This document shows, piece after piece, positions 34,364-41,147 of a stretch of DNA of 64,000 nucleotides; within the stretch, counting starts at the first letter, position 1, and every line of letters starts with the position of its first letter. The stretch is from Prevotella sp. (GTDB lineage: Bacteria; Bacteroidota; Bacteroidia; Bacteroidales; Bacteroidaceae): contig JAFPEE010000262.1 of the NCBI GenBank assembly GCA_017389705.1, positions 1 to 64,000 of the forward strand. The letters are read 5' to 3'. Under the pieces are notes generated by a model that did no database searches, was not told where the DNA came from, and saw nothing but the letters and a program-made list of their open reading frames with translations. Position numbers and translations under genes: made by a program.

Positions 34364-35050
34364 CTACCGCTGAACCGTTTCAGAGGTAGCGCCAAAGGAT
34401 GCGAAAGTACTTTTGATGTCTTGGGCAAGGCTATTGGCCTCGCTGGTGGTTGGGCCTATGCTAAGGGTGCTGACCAGAATATAGTCCTGTTCTGTCCTGA
34501 TACGGCCAACGTTGTTCGAGGCTGTAGCATTTCCTTTTTTGCTCTCATCTGCTATCATCCCCTGCGGAATCTGCTCAAGACACTCCATCAAGGACTCGAA
34601 AGACTTGTTGTCGATGACGGTCTCCTGCTTCTCGCATTTCTCTATGGTGCAATGTATCTGAGGGTCGTGCTGGCCGTATTCTTCTTGCAGCCACTGGTTC
34701 ATGCTCTCTTGCTGCGACTTGACGAACTCAGCAGGTTCTCCGGAAGGTATGCAGATGATGGCTTCGGCAGCGCTGGCGATGCTGCTGTCTGCGTCACCAA
34801 CAACGATGGAGGCAACATCGAAGTCGTATTCGTTATAGATAGCTGCCAGGATAGCCCATGCGGGGATGACAGCGCTGACGTGTCCCTTTGGTAGGTTGGA
34901 AGCAGCGTCTCCGCCAGTGCCGCCTTCGAAGCGGATTCTATACCAGCGTCGCTTGCCGCCAGGAGACGGCAGACGTTTTGTGGGGATACGGTGGTATTGC
35001 AGACAGGTACCTTTGGTGATATTCTGTTCTGTAGAAGTGTTCTGTGCCAT
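34364..35050 (-). CDS. stand-alone lid/dimerisation domain of PepD-type peptidase
   Basis: A 228-residue protein with no signal peptide. It aligns by eye with only the middle domain of aminoacyl-histidine dipeptidase (PepD, M20 family): RIRFEGGTGGDAASNLPKGH matches the GLKGGHSGG segment, SSIASAAEAIICIPSGEPAE matches the NAIPREA strand, and MECLEQIPQGMIADES with VSTLSIGPTTSEANSLAQDI matches the region before the second catalytic part. Both metal-binding segments are missing. It has its own TAATTTTG promoter box (35086-35079) and normal codons. It may be a decayed pepD or a co-opted domain. Confidence 0.65.
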   Translation of the reverse strand: MAQNTSTEQNITKGTCLQYHRIPTKRLPSPGGKRRWYRIRFEGGTGGDAASNLPKGHVSAVIPAWAILAAIYNEYDFDVASIVVGDADSSIASAAEAIICIPSGEPAEFVKSQQESMNQWLQEEYGQHDPQIHCTIEKCEKQETVIDNKSFESLMECLEQIPQGMIADESKKGNATASNNVGRIRTEQDYILVSTLSIGPTTSEANSLAQDIKSTFASFGATSETVQR

Positions 35051-35078
35051 AGAAGTGATGTTTTAATCTTGATGGCTG

Positions 35079-35157
35079 CAAAATTATAAATAAAATATGA
35101 AATGTCGATGATAAATGATGAATAATTTGGCATTTCGCCCACTTATTTGTATCTTTG
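35079..35157. promoter_or_regulatory. divergent promoters for PepD-like and 35163 genes
   Basis: Minus strand: TAATTTTG (35086-35079), 29 bp before the ATG at 35050. Plus strand: TTTG (35126-35129), a 20-bp spacer and TATCTTTG (35150-35157), with the ATG at 35163 only five bases further, another leaderless layout. Confidence 0.65.
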
Positions 35158-35162
35158 CACCA

Positions 35163-35681
35163 ATGAATCAGTTCAAGCGCTGGGTAGTTTGGTTGAGCCG
35201 TATCCATCGTTGTCGAGGTTTCGGTATTCAGTCGCCCACTGACTATGCCTTTGTGCGCTATGTAGTCAATGAGCATTGGCCTTACTATGCCTACGAGGTG
35301 CTGACTGAGGACGATTGGCTGACACAAAAGCTGGGCAGGCTCTACTTCCGTCTGGCCAACTGGCGGCAACCCCAGACGATGCTTGCTGATGACTATCAAA
35401 AGTATTGGCAGGCAGGGTGCAGGAATGTTCGCTTTGCACCAGCAGTAGAGCCTGTTGAGTTGGCCCGGCTGGCGATAGAGGATGAGTCAGGCATTGAGCA
35501 GGCCATACAGCATACGGACGAACAGTCTGTCTTAGTGGTAGAGGGTATCTTCCGCAACTGGGGACGATGGCACCAGATAGCGTGTGACGAGCGTGTCGGC
35601 ACCACCTTCGACCTCTATTATTGTGGTATTCTTTTCTTTGATACGAAGCGTTACAAACATCATTATACTATTAACTTCTGA
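35163..35681 (+). CDS. degenerate methyltransferase-like protein
   Basis: A 172-residue cytosolic protein. Its ends match a Bacteroidetes class I methyltransferase-like family: the start RCRGFGIQSPTDYAFVRYV ('HGIHSPF..' type) and the end YYCGILFFDTKRYKHHYTIN. The usual glycine-rich SAM-binding loop is not visible and the length is shorter than the typical 230-250 residues, so the binding core may have been reduced. The start at ATG 35163 is preferred over upstream in-frame codons because the promoter box TATCTTTG ends at 35157. It lies five bases before the cobalamin adenosyltransferase gene, suggesting one transcript. Confidence 0.6.
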   Translation: MNQFKRWVVWLSRIHRCRGFGIQSPTDYAFVRYVVNEHWPYYAYEVLTEDDWLTQKLGRLYFRLANWRQPQTMLADDYQKYWQAGCRNVRFAPAVEPVELARLAIEDESGIEQAIQHTDEQSVLVVEGIFRNWGRWHQIACDERVGTTFDLYYCGILFFDTKRYKHHYTINF

Positions 35682-35686
35682 AAACT

Positions 35687-36250
35687 ATGAAAATAACGAA
35701 AGTCTATACACGTGGTGGTGACAAGGGACAAACCTCGTTAGTAGGTGGACAGCGGGTATCAAAAGCCAGCAGACGACTGGAGGCATACGGTACTGTCGAT
35801 GAGCTGAGCTCGCATCTCGGTCTTCTGGCAGCCATGCTTCCGGAAGGTGATGACCAGACGATGATTATCCGTATCCAGAACTGTCTCTTTAATGTGTGTA
35901 CCAATCTGGCCACAGATCAGGACCAGACTCCTCTATACCCTTCGGCTCATCTGCCCGAGGGCGAGATAGAGCTGGTGGAGAAAGAGGTAGATGCCATCAT
36001 GGGCTTGTTGCCCGAACGTCAGGGCTTTGTCCTTCCTGGAGGTACTAAGGAGGCTGCCCAGGCTCATGTCTGTCGTACGGTATGCCGCCGTGCTGAGCGA
36101 TGCATAGTAGCCCTCTCAGAAGAGGCTACAGTATCACCTGAAGTGCAGCAATACGTCAACAGATTGAGCGATTATCTGTTTGTTTTAGCCAAAAAGTTGA
36201 ATTTTGTTGCCGGTAAGAGTGAAAAAATATGGCAGAATGTTTGTAGATAA
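35687..36250 (+). CDS. cob(I)alamin adenosyltransferase (PduO type)
   Basis: A 187-residue cytosolic enzyme that transfers adenosyl from ATP to cob(I)alamin to make adenosylcobalamin. The N-terminal KVYTRGGDKGQTSLVGGQRV is the ATP-binding signature; RLEAYGTVDELSSHLGLL and the C-terminal RTVCRRAERCIVAL and NRLSDYLFVLAKKLN motifs complete the PduO family pattern. It follows the degenerate methyltransferase gene by five bases. Adenosylcobalamin would serve enzymes such as methylmalonyl-CoA mutase, central to propionate formation in this group, though none is in the window. Confidence 0.93.
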   Translation: MKITKVYTRGGDKGQTSLVGGQRVSKASRRLEAYGTVDELSSHLGLLAAMLPEGDDQTMIIRIQNCLFNVCTNLATDQDQTPLYPSAHLPEGEIELVEKEVDAIMGLLPERQGFVLPGGTKEAAQAHVCRTVCRRAERCIVALSEEATVSPEVQQYVNRLSDYLFVLAKKLNFVAGKSEKIWQNVCR

Positions 36251-36262
36251 GAAAAAATATGT

Positions 36263-36270
36263 TACTTTTG
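36263..36270 (+). promoter_or_regulatory. -7 box of DUF2795 gene
   Basis: TACTTTTG matches TAnnTTTG, 34 bp before the ATG at 36305. Confidence 0.55.
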
Positions 36271-36304
36271 CGGGCAAATTCAAAAACTATATAATTTAAC
36301 GACT

Positions 36305-36526
36305 ATGTATTGGACACTGGAACTAGCTTCAAAACTCGAAGATGCACCTTGGCCCGCAACCAAGGACGAACTGATAGATTATGCCATCCGCTCAGGCGCT
36401 CCCCTGGAGGTTTTAGAGAACCTGCAGGAGATAGAAGACGAGGGAGACATCTACGATAGTATCGAAGACATCTGGCCAGACTATCCCACAAAAGAGGATT
36501 TTCTGTTCAACGAGGATGAGTATTAA
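36305..36526 (+). CDS. DUF2795 domain small protein
   Basis: A 73-residue acidic protein. MYWTLELASKLEDAPWPATK and DELIDYAIRSGAPLEVLENL match the DUF2795 domain, whose function is unknown; the remaining tail is strongly acidic (EDEGDIYDSIEDIWPDYP). It has its own promoter and ends inside one arm of a long perfect inverted repeat that serves as terminator. Bacteroidetes usually keep one such gene in the core genome. Confidence 0.85.
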   Translation: MYWTLELASKLEDAPWPATKDELIDYAIRSGAPLEVLENLQEIEDEGDIYDSIEDIWPDYPTKEDFLFNEDEY

Positions 36527-36565
36527 GACTGAAAAAGTGGCACTGTGCCACTTTTTCAGTCTTAA
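36523..36565. terminator. 21-bp perfect inverted repeat, two-way terminator
   Basis: The arms at 36523-36543 and 36545-36565 (starting TTAAGACTGAAAAAGTGGCA) are perfectly complementary around one central base. The A5/T5 tracts within the stem give T-rich 3' ends in both directions. It separates the DUF2795 gene, whose stop it contains, from the convergent DUF5053 gene. Confidence 0.8.
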
Positions 36566-36570
36566 TCAAA

Positions 36571-37008
36571 CTAAATGAGGACAATAGATGAAAGTTTTCT
36601 GCCCAAATCGTTCAATGCTGATTGCAGTTGAAGAACTTCCTCTTTATTGAAATGTGCCTCTTTCCCATTTACCTTGCTGCCGTTTAATCGTTGAATCAGC
36701 CAGGAATATGACTTGCCAAAATAATTCTTTGCGATATACGCAAAAGAAACTGCCTGGTCTAAGTCTCCCATCTTTTCACGAATACGTGATGCGCGCAATT
36801 CCTCAATGTCACCATCCAGAGCTTTCAGCACATTTTCCAAGTCAGCAATAACATTGTCACTGTATTGCTGCTTTTCTGTATCAGACATCTCTATTTGATT
36901 ATGTTCGCTGATTATCTCATCTACCTCTTTTTCAGTAGAAGCTTTGCTGAGTTTAACCATCATCTGCTTAAACCTCGGCTCTGTTATGCAATCAATAATA
37001 TTGTTCAT
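36571..37008 (-). CDS. DUF5053 domain protein
   Basis: A 145-residue, helix-rich cytosolic protein. The C-terminal part SFAYIAKNYFGKSYSWLIQR, LNGSKVNGKEAHFNKEEVL looks like a helix-turn-helix and matches the DUF5053 family, frequent in Bacteroidetes accessory regions and phage-like islands. The family's role is unknown; a DNA-binding regulator is plausible from the helix pattern. A near-consensus box TGTCTTTG lies on the minus strand about 125 bp upstream (near 37120-37130). It marks the left edge of an eroded accessory patch. Confidence 0.75.
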   Translation of the reverse strand: MNNIIDCITEPRFKQMMVKLSKASTEKEVDEIISEHNQIEMSDTEKQQYSDNVIADLENVLKALDGDIEELRASRIREKMGDLDQAVSFAYIAKNYFGKSYSWLIQRLNGSKVNGKEAHFNKEEVLQLQSALNDLGRKLSSIVLI

Positions 37009-37490
37009 CGTCTTTATTATTTAAATGGGCCTCGAAAGGCTCCGTGTTAAACCTTATCTTTTGTTGGCATGATATTTAAATCACTGTTGTTTACACCTTA
37101 TTATTATTTGGTGGTGCAAAGACAATCACTTTTTCTGTATTAAACAAATAATCATTTGATTATTTTGCGTCTAAGTTGATCATTGTGACACAACCTGTGC
37201 AGAAATTGCACAAGTTCGGCAATATAGATTGCTTTGTACAAAGCAATCTGTTCGTGAAGTACCTAAAGCAGAAAGATCCTGCATTATTCGATGAGATAAA
37301 AGATTTAGACATGTACTACTGACGGCAATCAACGCGGCCAAATATCTAAAAGGCTGAAGTGGCTATTCTGTTTAATGTATATAGATTTTTGCGTGGGTGT
37401 CCTCTCTTCCGATAAAAAAAGTGGCATAAAACTTTGAATTTTTTTTCGAAAGTGGCTATATTATCTCTGTAACGCTAAAGAAAAGAGATA
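37009..37490. other. 482-bp region with decayed remnants
   Basis: Mostly AT-rich sequence without a clear gene. On the plus strand the frame 37177-37323 reads, from a TTG, LIIVTQPVQKLHKFGNIDCF and ends FVKYLKQKDPALFDEIKDLD-MYY-stop; it looks like the C-terminal tail of a lost protein or a small gene, with only a poor promoter-like match just upstream. At the right end TTTG (37433-37436), a 20-bp spacer and TATATTAT (37457-37464) form a promoter for the next small gene. Confidence 0.4.
37433..37464 (+). promoter_or_regulatory. promoter of 63-residue ATPase fragment gene
   Basis: TTTG (37433-37436) and TATATTAT (37457-37464; six of eight consensus positions) with 20-bp spacing. The two flanking stretches AAAGTGGCATA and AAAGTGGCTATA form a short direct repeat. 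Confidence 0.45.
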
Positions 37491-37682
37491 ATGAAGAAAG
37501 ACATGAAGAAGATGCCCACATTGCTGCAGGCCGTGGAGCGAGTAGTTGAGTTGTCACGTGACTCGAAACTGAGCGATGAGTTTATGAAGGAAGCCTCATT
37601 GGAGGTCGGATTTTTGGCCGAAAGCTTTGGTATTACGGAACGGCAGGCCGTGTTGTTCTGTGGACTCCAGATAGAATTATAG
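37491..37682 (+). CDS. N-terminal fragment of an AAA-type ATPase (63 residues)
   Basis: MPTLLQAVERVVELSRDSKL, then FLAESFGITERQAVLFCGLQ, resembles the N-terminal helical domain found in a Bacteroidetes family of AAA ATPases ('...V.ELS.DS.L...F...A...ID.LA...GI...QAVLFS'). Here the protein stops after 63 residues, before any Walker motifs, so it is either a truncated gene or a small derivative. A promoter with proper spacing lies just upstream, and the first nested-array arm begins 87 bp after the stop. Assignment is tentative. Confidence 0.45.
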   Translation: MKKDMKKMPTLLQAVERVVELSRDSKLSDEFMKEASLEVGFLAESFGITERQAVLFCGLQIEL

Positions 37683-37769
37683 CATATGAGTGAGAAAATT
37701 ATAAAATTCCACTTCCTTCTACTAAACCAGTCTAACGCCTTATTAATGAATGCTTTGCAAAGTTTGCCA

Positions 37770-38107
37770 CCTCTACTTTGCCTCTACTTTGCCTCTACTT
37801 TACCTCTATCTTCCCTCTACTAACTCGCTTTCAGCAAGCCACAAGCTGAATTCCCGCCGTTGGAAGCAGGCATTCCCAGCCTGGGAACGTCACGTTCCCG
37901 CCGTGGGAACAAGGTGTTCCCAGGCTGGGAACTTGTTCCATGGAAGGGCCAAACTTGCACGTGGAAGAGCCAAACTTGCTCGTCTCCCTCTCCACAATCA
38001 CCAAAACACACCATCCATTACAAATGGTAAATGAATGTTTGGTAGAGGATCAGTAGAGGGAAAGTAGAAGGAAGGTAGAGGCAAAGTAGAGGGAAAGTAG
38101 AGGCAAC
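37770..38107. repeat. second nested inverted array of 11-bp and 22-bp units
   Basis: Left arm: five 11-bp units (37770-37824) CCTCTACTTTG, CCTCTACTTTG, CCTCTACTTTA, CCTCTATCTTC, CCTCTACTAAC. Right arm: six 11-bp units in reverse complement (38042-38107) such as GTAGAGGGAAA, GTAGAGGCAAA and GTAGAGGCAAC. Core: palindromic units every 22 bp, starting at 37850 (ATTCCCGCCGTTGGAA), 37872 (ATTCCCAGCCTGGGAAC), 37894 (GTTCCCGCCGTGGGAAC), 37916 (GTTCCCAGGCTGGGAAC), then 37938 and 37960 sharing GGAAG-GCCAAACTTGC. A stray GTAGAGGTAGA lies at 38163. The design equals that at 9.3-9.6 kb but with different sequences. No transposase is adjacent. Confidence 0.88.
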
Positions 38108-38361
38108 AGAGAAGCATAATTTCGCATAAAGTATTTATACTCAATAAATTATATGCAATTTAGTAGAGGTAGAAATGAAAAATGATATTATATACAAGAG
38201 GATGTACCTGAACGCAGCTGACGCAGCCTCGTTTGCGACAGTTGAGTGATTTTAAAATTTTTGTGTTTTATTTTGTATTTCATTCATTTATTCGTATCTT
38301 TGTAATGATGTTCACTAATTCTGTCATCTCACAGACGTGTATGGGCTTCTGTCTCAGATTT

Positions 38362-38863
38362 TTACGACTTTCTAAGCCACTCTGGCATAAACTTATCGTA
38401 AACCTCATAGACGCCTTGCTGATGAGTTAGCAATTGTTTCTCCACGAGAGCCCTTGCTGACTTCTGTACACTGCTCGCAGAAGAAAGGTGGTGACGTTTG
38501 ACAAAAGCCCCCCCAGTTATCTGCCTGGCTTTGCCTTCACAGCTGACAGCAACAAGCAGGTCACGCTGACGGGCAGTTAACTGATATAGTATATCTTTAT
38601 AAGCCTCTTCGTTTTGGTTAATTATTTGTTGTACGGCCTTGTCAACATCGCCGACTACGACTTGGTCCTTTGTTGCAAATAGCTGGTTAAGCACTTTTTG
38701 CAAGTACCAGGTCGTACCATCAAATCGCTCATAGATAGCACTTACCACACCATCGGCAATATGCTTTCCTACCTTTTCAAAATGACCTTTTGCAAAGGTC
38801 TCATACTCCTGCAGTGCTACAGGCCGACTCGTAGCCATAGGTGATGAAAGGATTCTCTATCAT
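38362..38863 (-). pseudogene. internally deleted ATP-binding protein gene
   Basis: From ATG 38863 the minus strand reads MIENPFITYGYESA, the usual beginning of a Bacteroidetes AAA/ATP-binding protein family ('NPF..YGY...EYFCDR'), then runs into a stop after six more codons. In a second frame, open from 38838, a 158-residue C-terminal part follows: YETFAKGHFEKVGKHIADGV, FDGTTWYLQKVLNQLFA, LTARQRDLLVAVSCEG and SASSVQKSARALVEKQLL. The P-loop ATPase core between them is missing. This is best explained by an internal deletion with frame change. The promoter and an operator-like dyad are still intact. Confidence 0.7.
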
Positions 38864-38888
38864 AATCAGAATGGATGTTTTGACGCTG

Positions 38889-38956
38889 CAAATATACAAG
38901 TTATTATTTGAAAAGCAAAACAATTATCCAAAAAAGATTATCCATTTTGGATAATT
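38889..38956 (-). promoter_or_regulatory. promoter and operator of the deleted ATPase gene
   Basis: Minus strand: TTTG (38919-38916), 19-bp spacer and TATATTTG (38896-38889). Just upstream of the -33 box lies a perfect 12-bp dyad, AATTATCCAAAA (38922-38933) and TTTTGGATAATT (38945-38956), with an extra ATTATCC between the arms. This looks like an autoregulatory operator. Confidence 0.6.
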
Positions 38957-39060
38957 TGTGTAAAAACGCTTCGTTGTTCAACTTCCTTTCATCGTAATAC
39001 ACATCTTGTTGCAAATATAGGCACTTTTCTTCAGAAATTCAAAAACTAACCAACAATTAT

Positions 39061-39978
39061 TTACCGCCTTTTGATGTTACGGGGGTGGTGCTCCAGAATT
39101 TGCTGGCGCAGGGTGGACATGTCGATGTGGGTGTAAATCTCGGTGGTGCCGATGGATTCGTGCCCCAGCATGGCTTGGATGGCTCGCAGGTCTGCGCCTC
39201 CTTCCAGCAGGGCTGTGGCAAAGCTATGGCGTAAGGTGTGGGGCGAGATGGTTTTCTGAATGCCAGCCTCTGCTGCCTGTTGCTTAATCATAATCAGGAT
39301 CATGACTCGTGTCAGATGGGCCCCACGACGGTTAAGGAATACGTAGTCTTCCTCGCCAGGTTTGATATTCATGAGGTTGCGGTCTATGAACCAGTTTTGC
39401 AGTTCCCTGATAGCCTTGGGAGAGATGGGGACGAGGCGTTCCTTGGAACCTTTTCCGAATACCCTGATGTACTGCTCGTTAAGGTAAAGGTTGGAGAGCT
39501 TGAGGTTGACCAGTTCGCTGACTCGCAAGCCGCAAGAGAACAAGACCTCAATGATGGCCCGGTTGCGCTGGCCTTCCCATTTGGAGAGGTCAATGCTGTT
39601 CTCCAGCGCGTCCACCTCGTCTGCTGACAAAACCTCAGGAAGATGCTCGCCCAGGACAGGCGACTCCAACAGTTCTGACGGGTCGTCATCGCGATAGCCG
39701 TCCAATTGCAGAAAACGGAAAAAGGAACGTACTCCGCTAAGAATGCGGCATTGAGAGCGGGGATGAATGCCAATGTCGTGCAATCCTGCGGCAAAGTGCT
39801 GTAAATCGGACAGTTGAACATCAAGGATTTGCTTGTCTTCCTGTTCCAGATAAGCTAACAGCTTCTCCAAGTCACGCCTGTAGGCATCCAGCGTGTTGAC
39901 TGAATAACCACGTTGTAGTTTCAGGTAGCGTTGGTAGGCTTTCAGCATATTTGCCTCCGTTTTCTTGCCAGTTTCCAT
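39061..39978 (-). CDS. xerD: tyrosine recombinase XerD
   Basis: A 305-residue site-specific recombinase. The N-terminal SAM-like DNA-binding domain includes YLKLQRGYSVNTLDAYRRDL. The catalytic residues are all seen: Arg in FSCGLRVSELVNL, Lys in VFGKGSKERLVPIS, HxxR in PHTLRHSFATALLEGGADL, His in MLGHESIGTTEIYTH with the nucleophile Tyr. Such proteins resolve chromosome dimers at dif with XerC. The frame extends to 40005 via a TTG that lies within the -7 promoter box, so ATG 39978 (METGKKTEAN) is the start. It is divergent from aroQ. Confidence 0.93.
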   Translation of the reverse strand: METGKKTEANMLKAYQRYLKLQRGYSVNTLDAYRRDLEKLLAYLEQEDKQILDVQLSDLQHFAAGLHDIGIHPRSQCRILSGVRSFFRFLQLDGYRDDDPSELLESPVLGEHLPEVLSADEVDALENSIDLSKWEGQRNRAIIEVLFSCGLRVSELVNLKLSNLYLNEQYIRVFGKGSKERLVPISPKAIRELQNWFIDRNLMNIKPGEEDYVFLNRRGAHLTRVMILIMIKQQAAEAGIQKTISPHTLRHSFATALLEGGADLRAIQAMLGHESIGTTEIYTHIDMSTLRQQILEHHPRNIKRR

Positions 39979-39987
39979 CTTTTTTAT

Positions 39988-40010
39988 TACCTTTGCCGAC
40001 TGCAAAGGTA
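39988..40010. promoter_or_regulatory. symmetric overlapping promoters of xerD and aroQ
   Basis: TACCTTTGC (39988-39996, plus) and its perfect inverse GCAAAGGTA (40002-40010) flank CGACT. The plus box drives aroQ and the minus box drives xerD. Each transcription start should fall within the other promoter's -7 box, so the promoters should be mutually exclusive. Confidence 0.7.
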
Positions 40011-40027
40011 CAAATAATATCTGAATT

Positions 40028-40441
40028 ATGAAAATTCAAATCATCAATGGTCCTAATTTGAACCTGCTTGGAACCCGTGAGCCAGGCATCTATGGCTCCT
40101 CGTCGTTCGACCAGTACCTGCCCCAGTTGCAGGCACAGTATCCTGACATCGAGATTGCTTATTATCAGAGTAATGTCGAGGGCGAACTCATCAACAAGAT
40201 GCAGGAAGTGGGCTTCTCCTACGACGGTATTGTACTCAATGCAGGAGCATATACGCACACATCAGTGGCCCTGCATGACTGCATCCGCTCGCTGAAGTGT
40301 CCTGTCATTGAGGTACATATCTCTAATGTCCATCAGCGTGAGGAGTTTCGTCACCACTCCTTTATCTCATCAGCCTGCAAGGGAGTGATTTGCGGCTTTG
40401 GCTTGGATTCCTACCGTCTGGCTATCGAGGCACTGAAATGA
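40028..40441 (+). CDS. aroQ: 3-dehydroquinate dehydratase, type II
   Basis: A 137-residue dodecameric enzyme that dehydrates 3-dehydroquinate to 3-dehydroshikimate in the shikimate pathway. The signature IQIINGPNLNLLGTREPGIYG carries the catalytic Arg/Tyr loop (trimmed: NGPNLNLLGTREPGIYG). Also present are YDGIVLNAGAYTHTSVAL, EVHISNVHQREEFRHHSF and GVICGFGLDSYRLA. Size and motifs are intact. Its stop overlaps the following methyltransferase start by four bases (ATGA). The promoter lies in the overlapping divergent region shared with xerD. Confidence 0.95.
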   Translation: MKIQIINGPNLNLLGTREPGIYGSSSFDQYLPQLQAQYPDIEIAYYQSNVEGELINKMQEVGFSYDGIVLNAGAYTHTSVALHDCIRSLKCPVIEVHISNVHQREEFRHHSFISSACKGVICGFGLDSYRLAIEALK

Positions 40442-41067
40442 CCCTCGACGAGTATATTGAGTGCCACATCGCCCCAGAGCCTGATTATCTGTACCAGCTC
40501 TGGCGAGCTACCAATATCCATATGCTGCATGGCCGCATGGCCTCTGGTCATCTGCAGGGCCGTCTGCTGAAGATGCTGGTCCAGATGATTCGCCCGAAGA
40601 ACATCCTGGAGGTAGGCACCTTTAGTGGTTATTCGGCTATCTGTATGGCTGAAGGATTGGACGAGGGCGGCATGGTCTATACCTTTGAGATTAACGACGA
40701 ACAGGAGGATTTCACCCGTCCCTGGATAGAACAGTCGCCTGTCAGTGACCGCATCCGTTTCATCATCGGCGATGCCATTACCGAGGCTCCTAAGCTGGGC
40801 ATTACCTTTGATATGGCTTTCATCGATGGCGACAAACGTACCTATCGGGAAACCTACGAGATGGCATTGTCTGTCTTGCGCCCAGGAGGTTTCATCTTGG
40901 CAGACAATACGTTGTGGGATGGTCATGTGGTAGACAGCGGGTACGATAGAGACCCCCAGACAAAGGGTATCGAAACCTTTAACGACTATGTGATGAACGA
41001 TGGCCGTGTGGAGCAGGTAATACTGCCTTTACGTGACGGATTGACGCTAATTCGTAAGCAAAAATAA
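40438..41067 (+). CDS. class I SAM O-methyltransferase
   Basis: A 209-residue cytosolic methyltransferase of the caffeoyl-CoA/catechol O-methyltransferase family. The SAM-binding motif I is NILEVGTFSGYSAICMAEGL; YTFEINDEQEDF, FIIGDAITEAP and the metal-site FDMAFIDGDKRTYRETYEMA followed by PGGFILADNTLWDGHVVD complete the family pattern. Bacterial members methylate small hydroxylated molecules or tRNA (TrmR-like). The start ATG 40438 overlaps the aroQ stop (ATGA), which is common for this pair in Bacteroidetes; the substrate is unknown. Confidence 0.88.
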   Translation: MTLDEYIECHIAPEPDYLYQLWRATNIHMLHGRMASGHLQGRLLKMLVQMIRPKNILEVGTFSGYSAICMAEGLDEGGMVYTFEINDEQEDFTRPWIEQSPVSDRIRFIIGDAITEAPKLGITFDMAFIDGDKRTYRETYEMALSVLRPGGFILADNTLWDGHVVDSGYDRDPQTKGIETFNDYVMNDGRVEQVILPLRDGLTLIRKQK

Positions 41068-41108
41068 AGATTTTCGCCTAAAAAGTTGCATGTTTCAATT
41101 AAAATACG

Positions 41109-41116
41109 TACTTTTG
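41109..41116 (+). promoter_or_regulatory. -7 box of Lrp-family gene
   Basis: TACTTTTG matches TAnnTTTG, 31 bp before ATG 41148. Confidence 0.55.
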
Positions 41117-41147
41117 CTTACAAATTGTAAACTATTAACTCAAGTGT

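Noticed and set aside
37770..38107. CRISPR array
   Set aside because: Units are contiguous at 11 or 22 bp with no unique spacers of 30 bp or more, and the arms are inverted. No cas genes are in the window.
39061..39978. Integrase of a mobile element
   Set aside because: Sequence and length fit the housekeeping XerD. No att repeats or cargo accompany it, although the neighbouring left side is accessory DNA.
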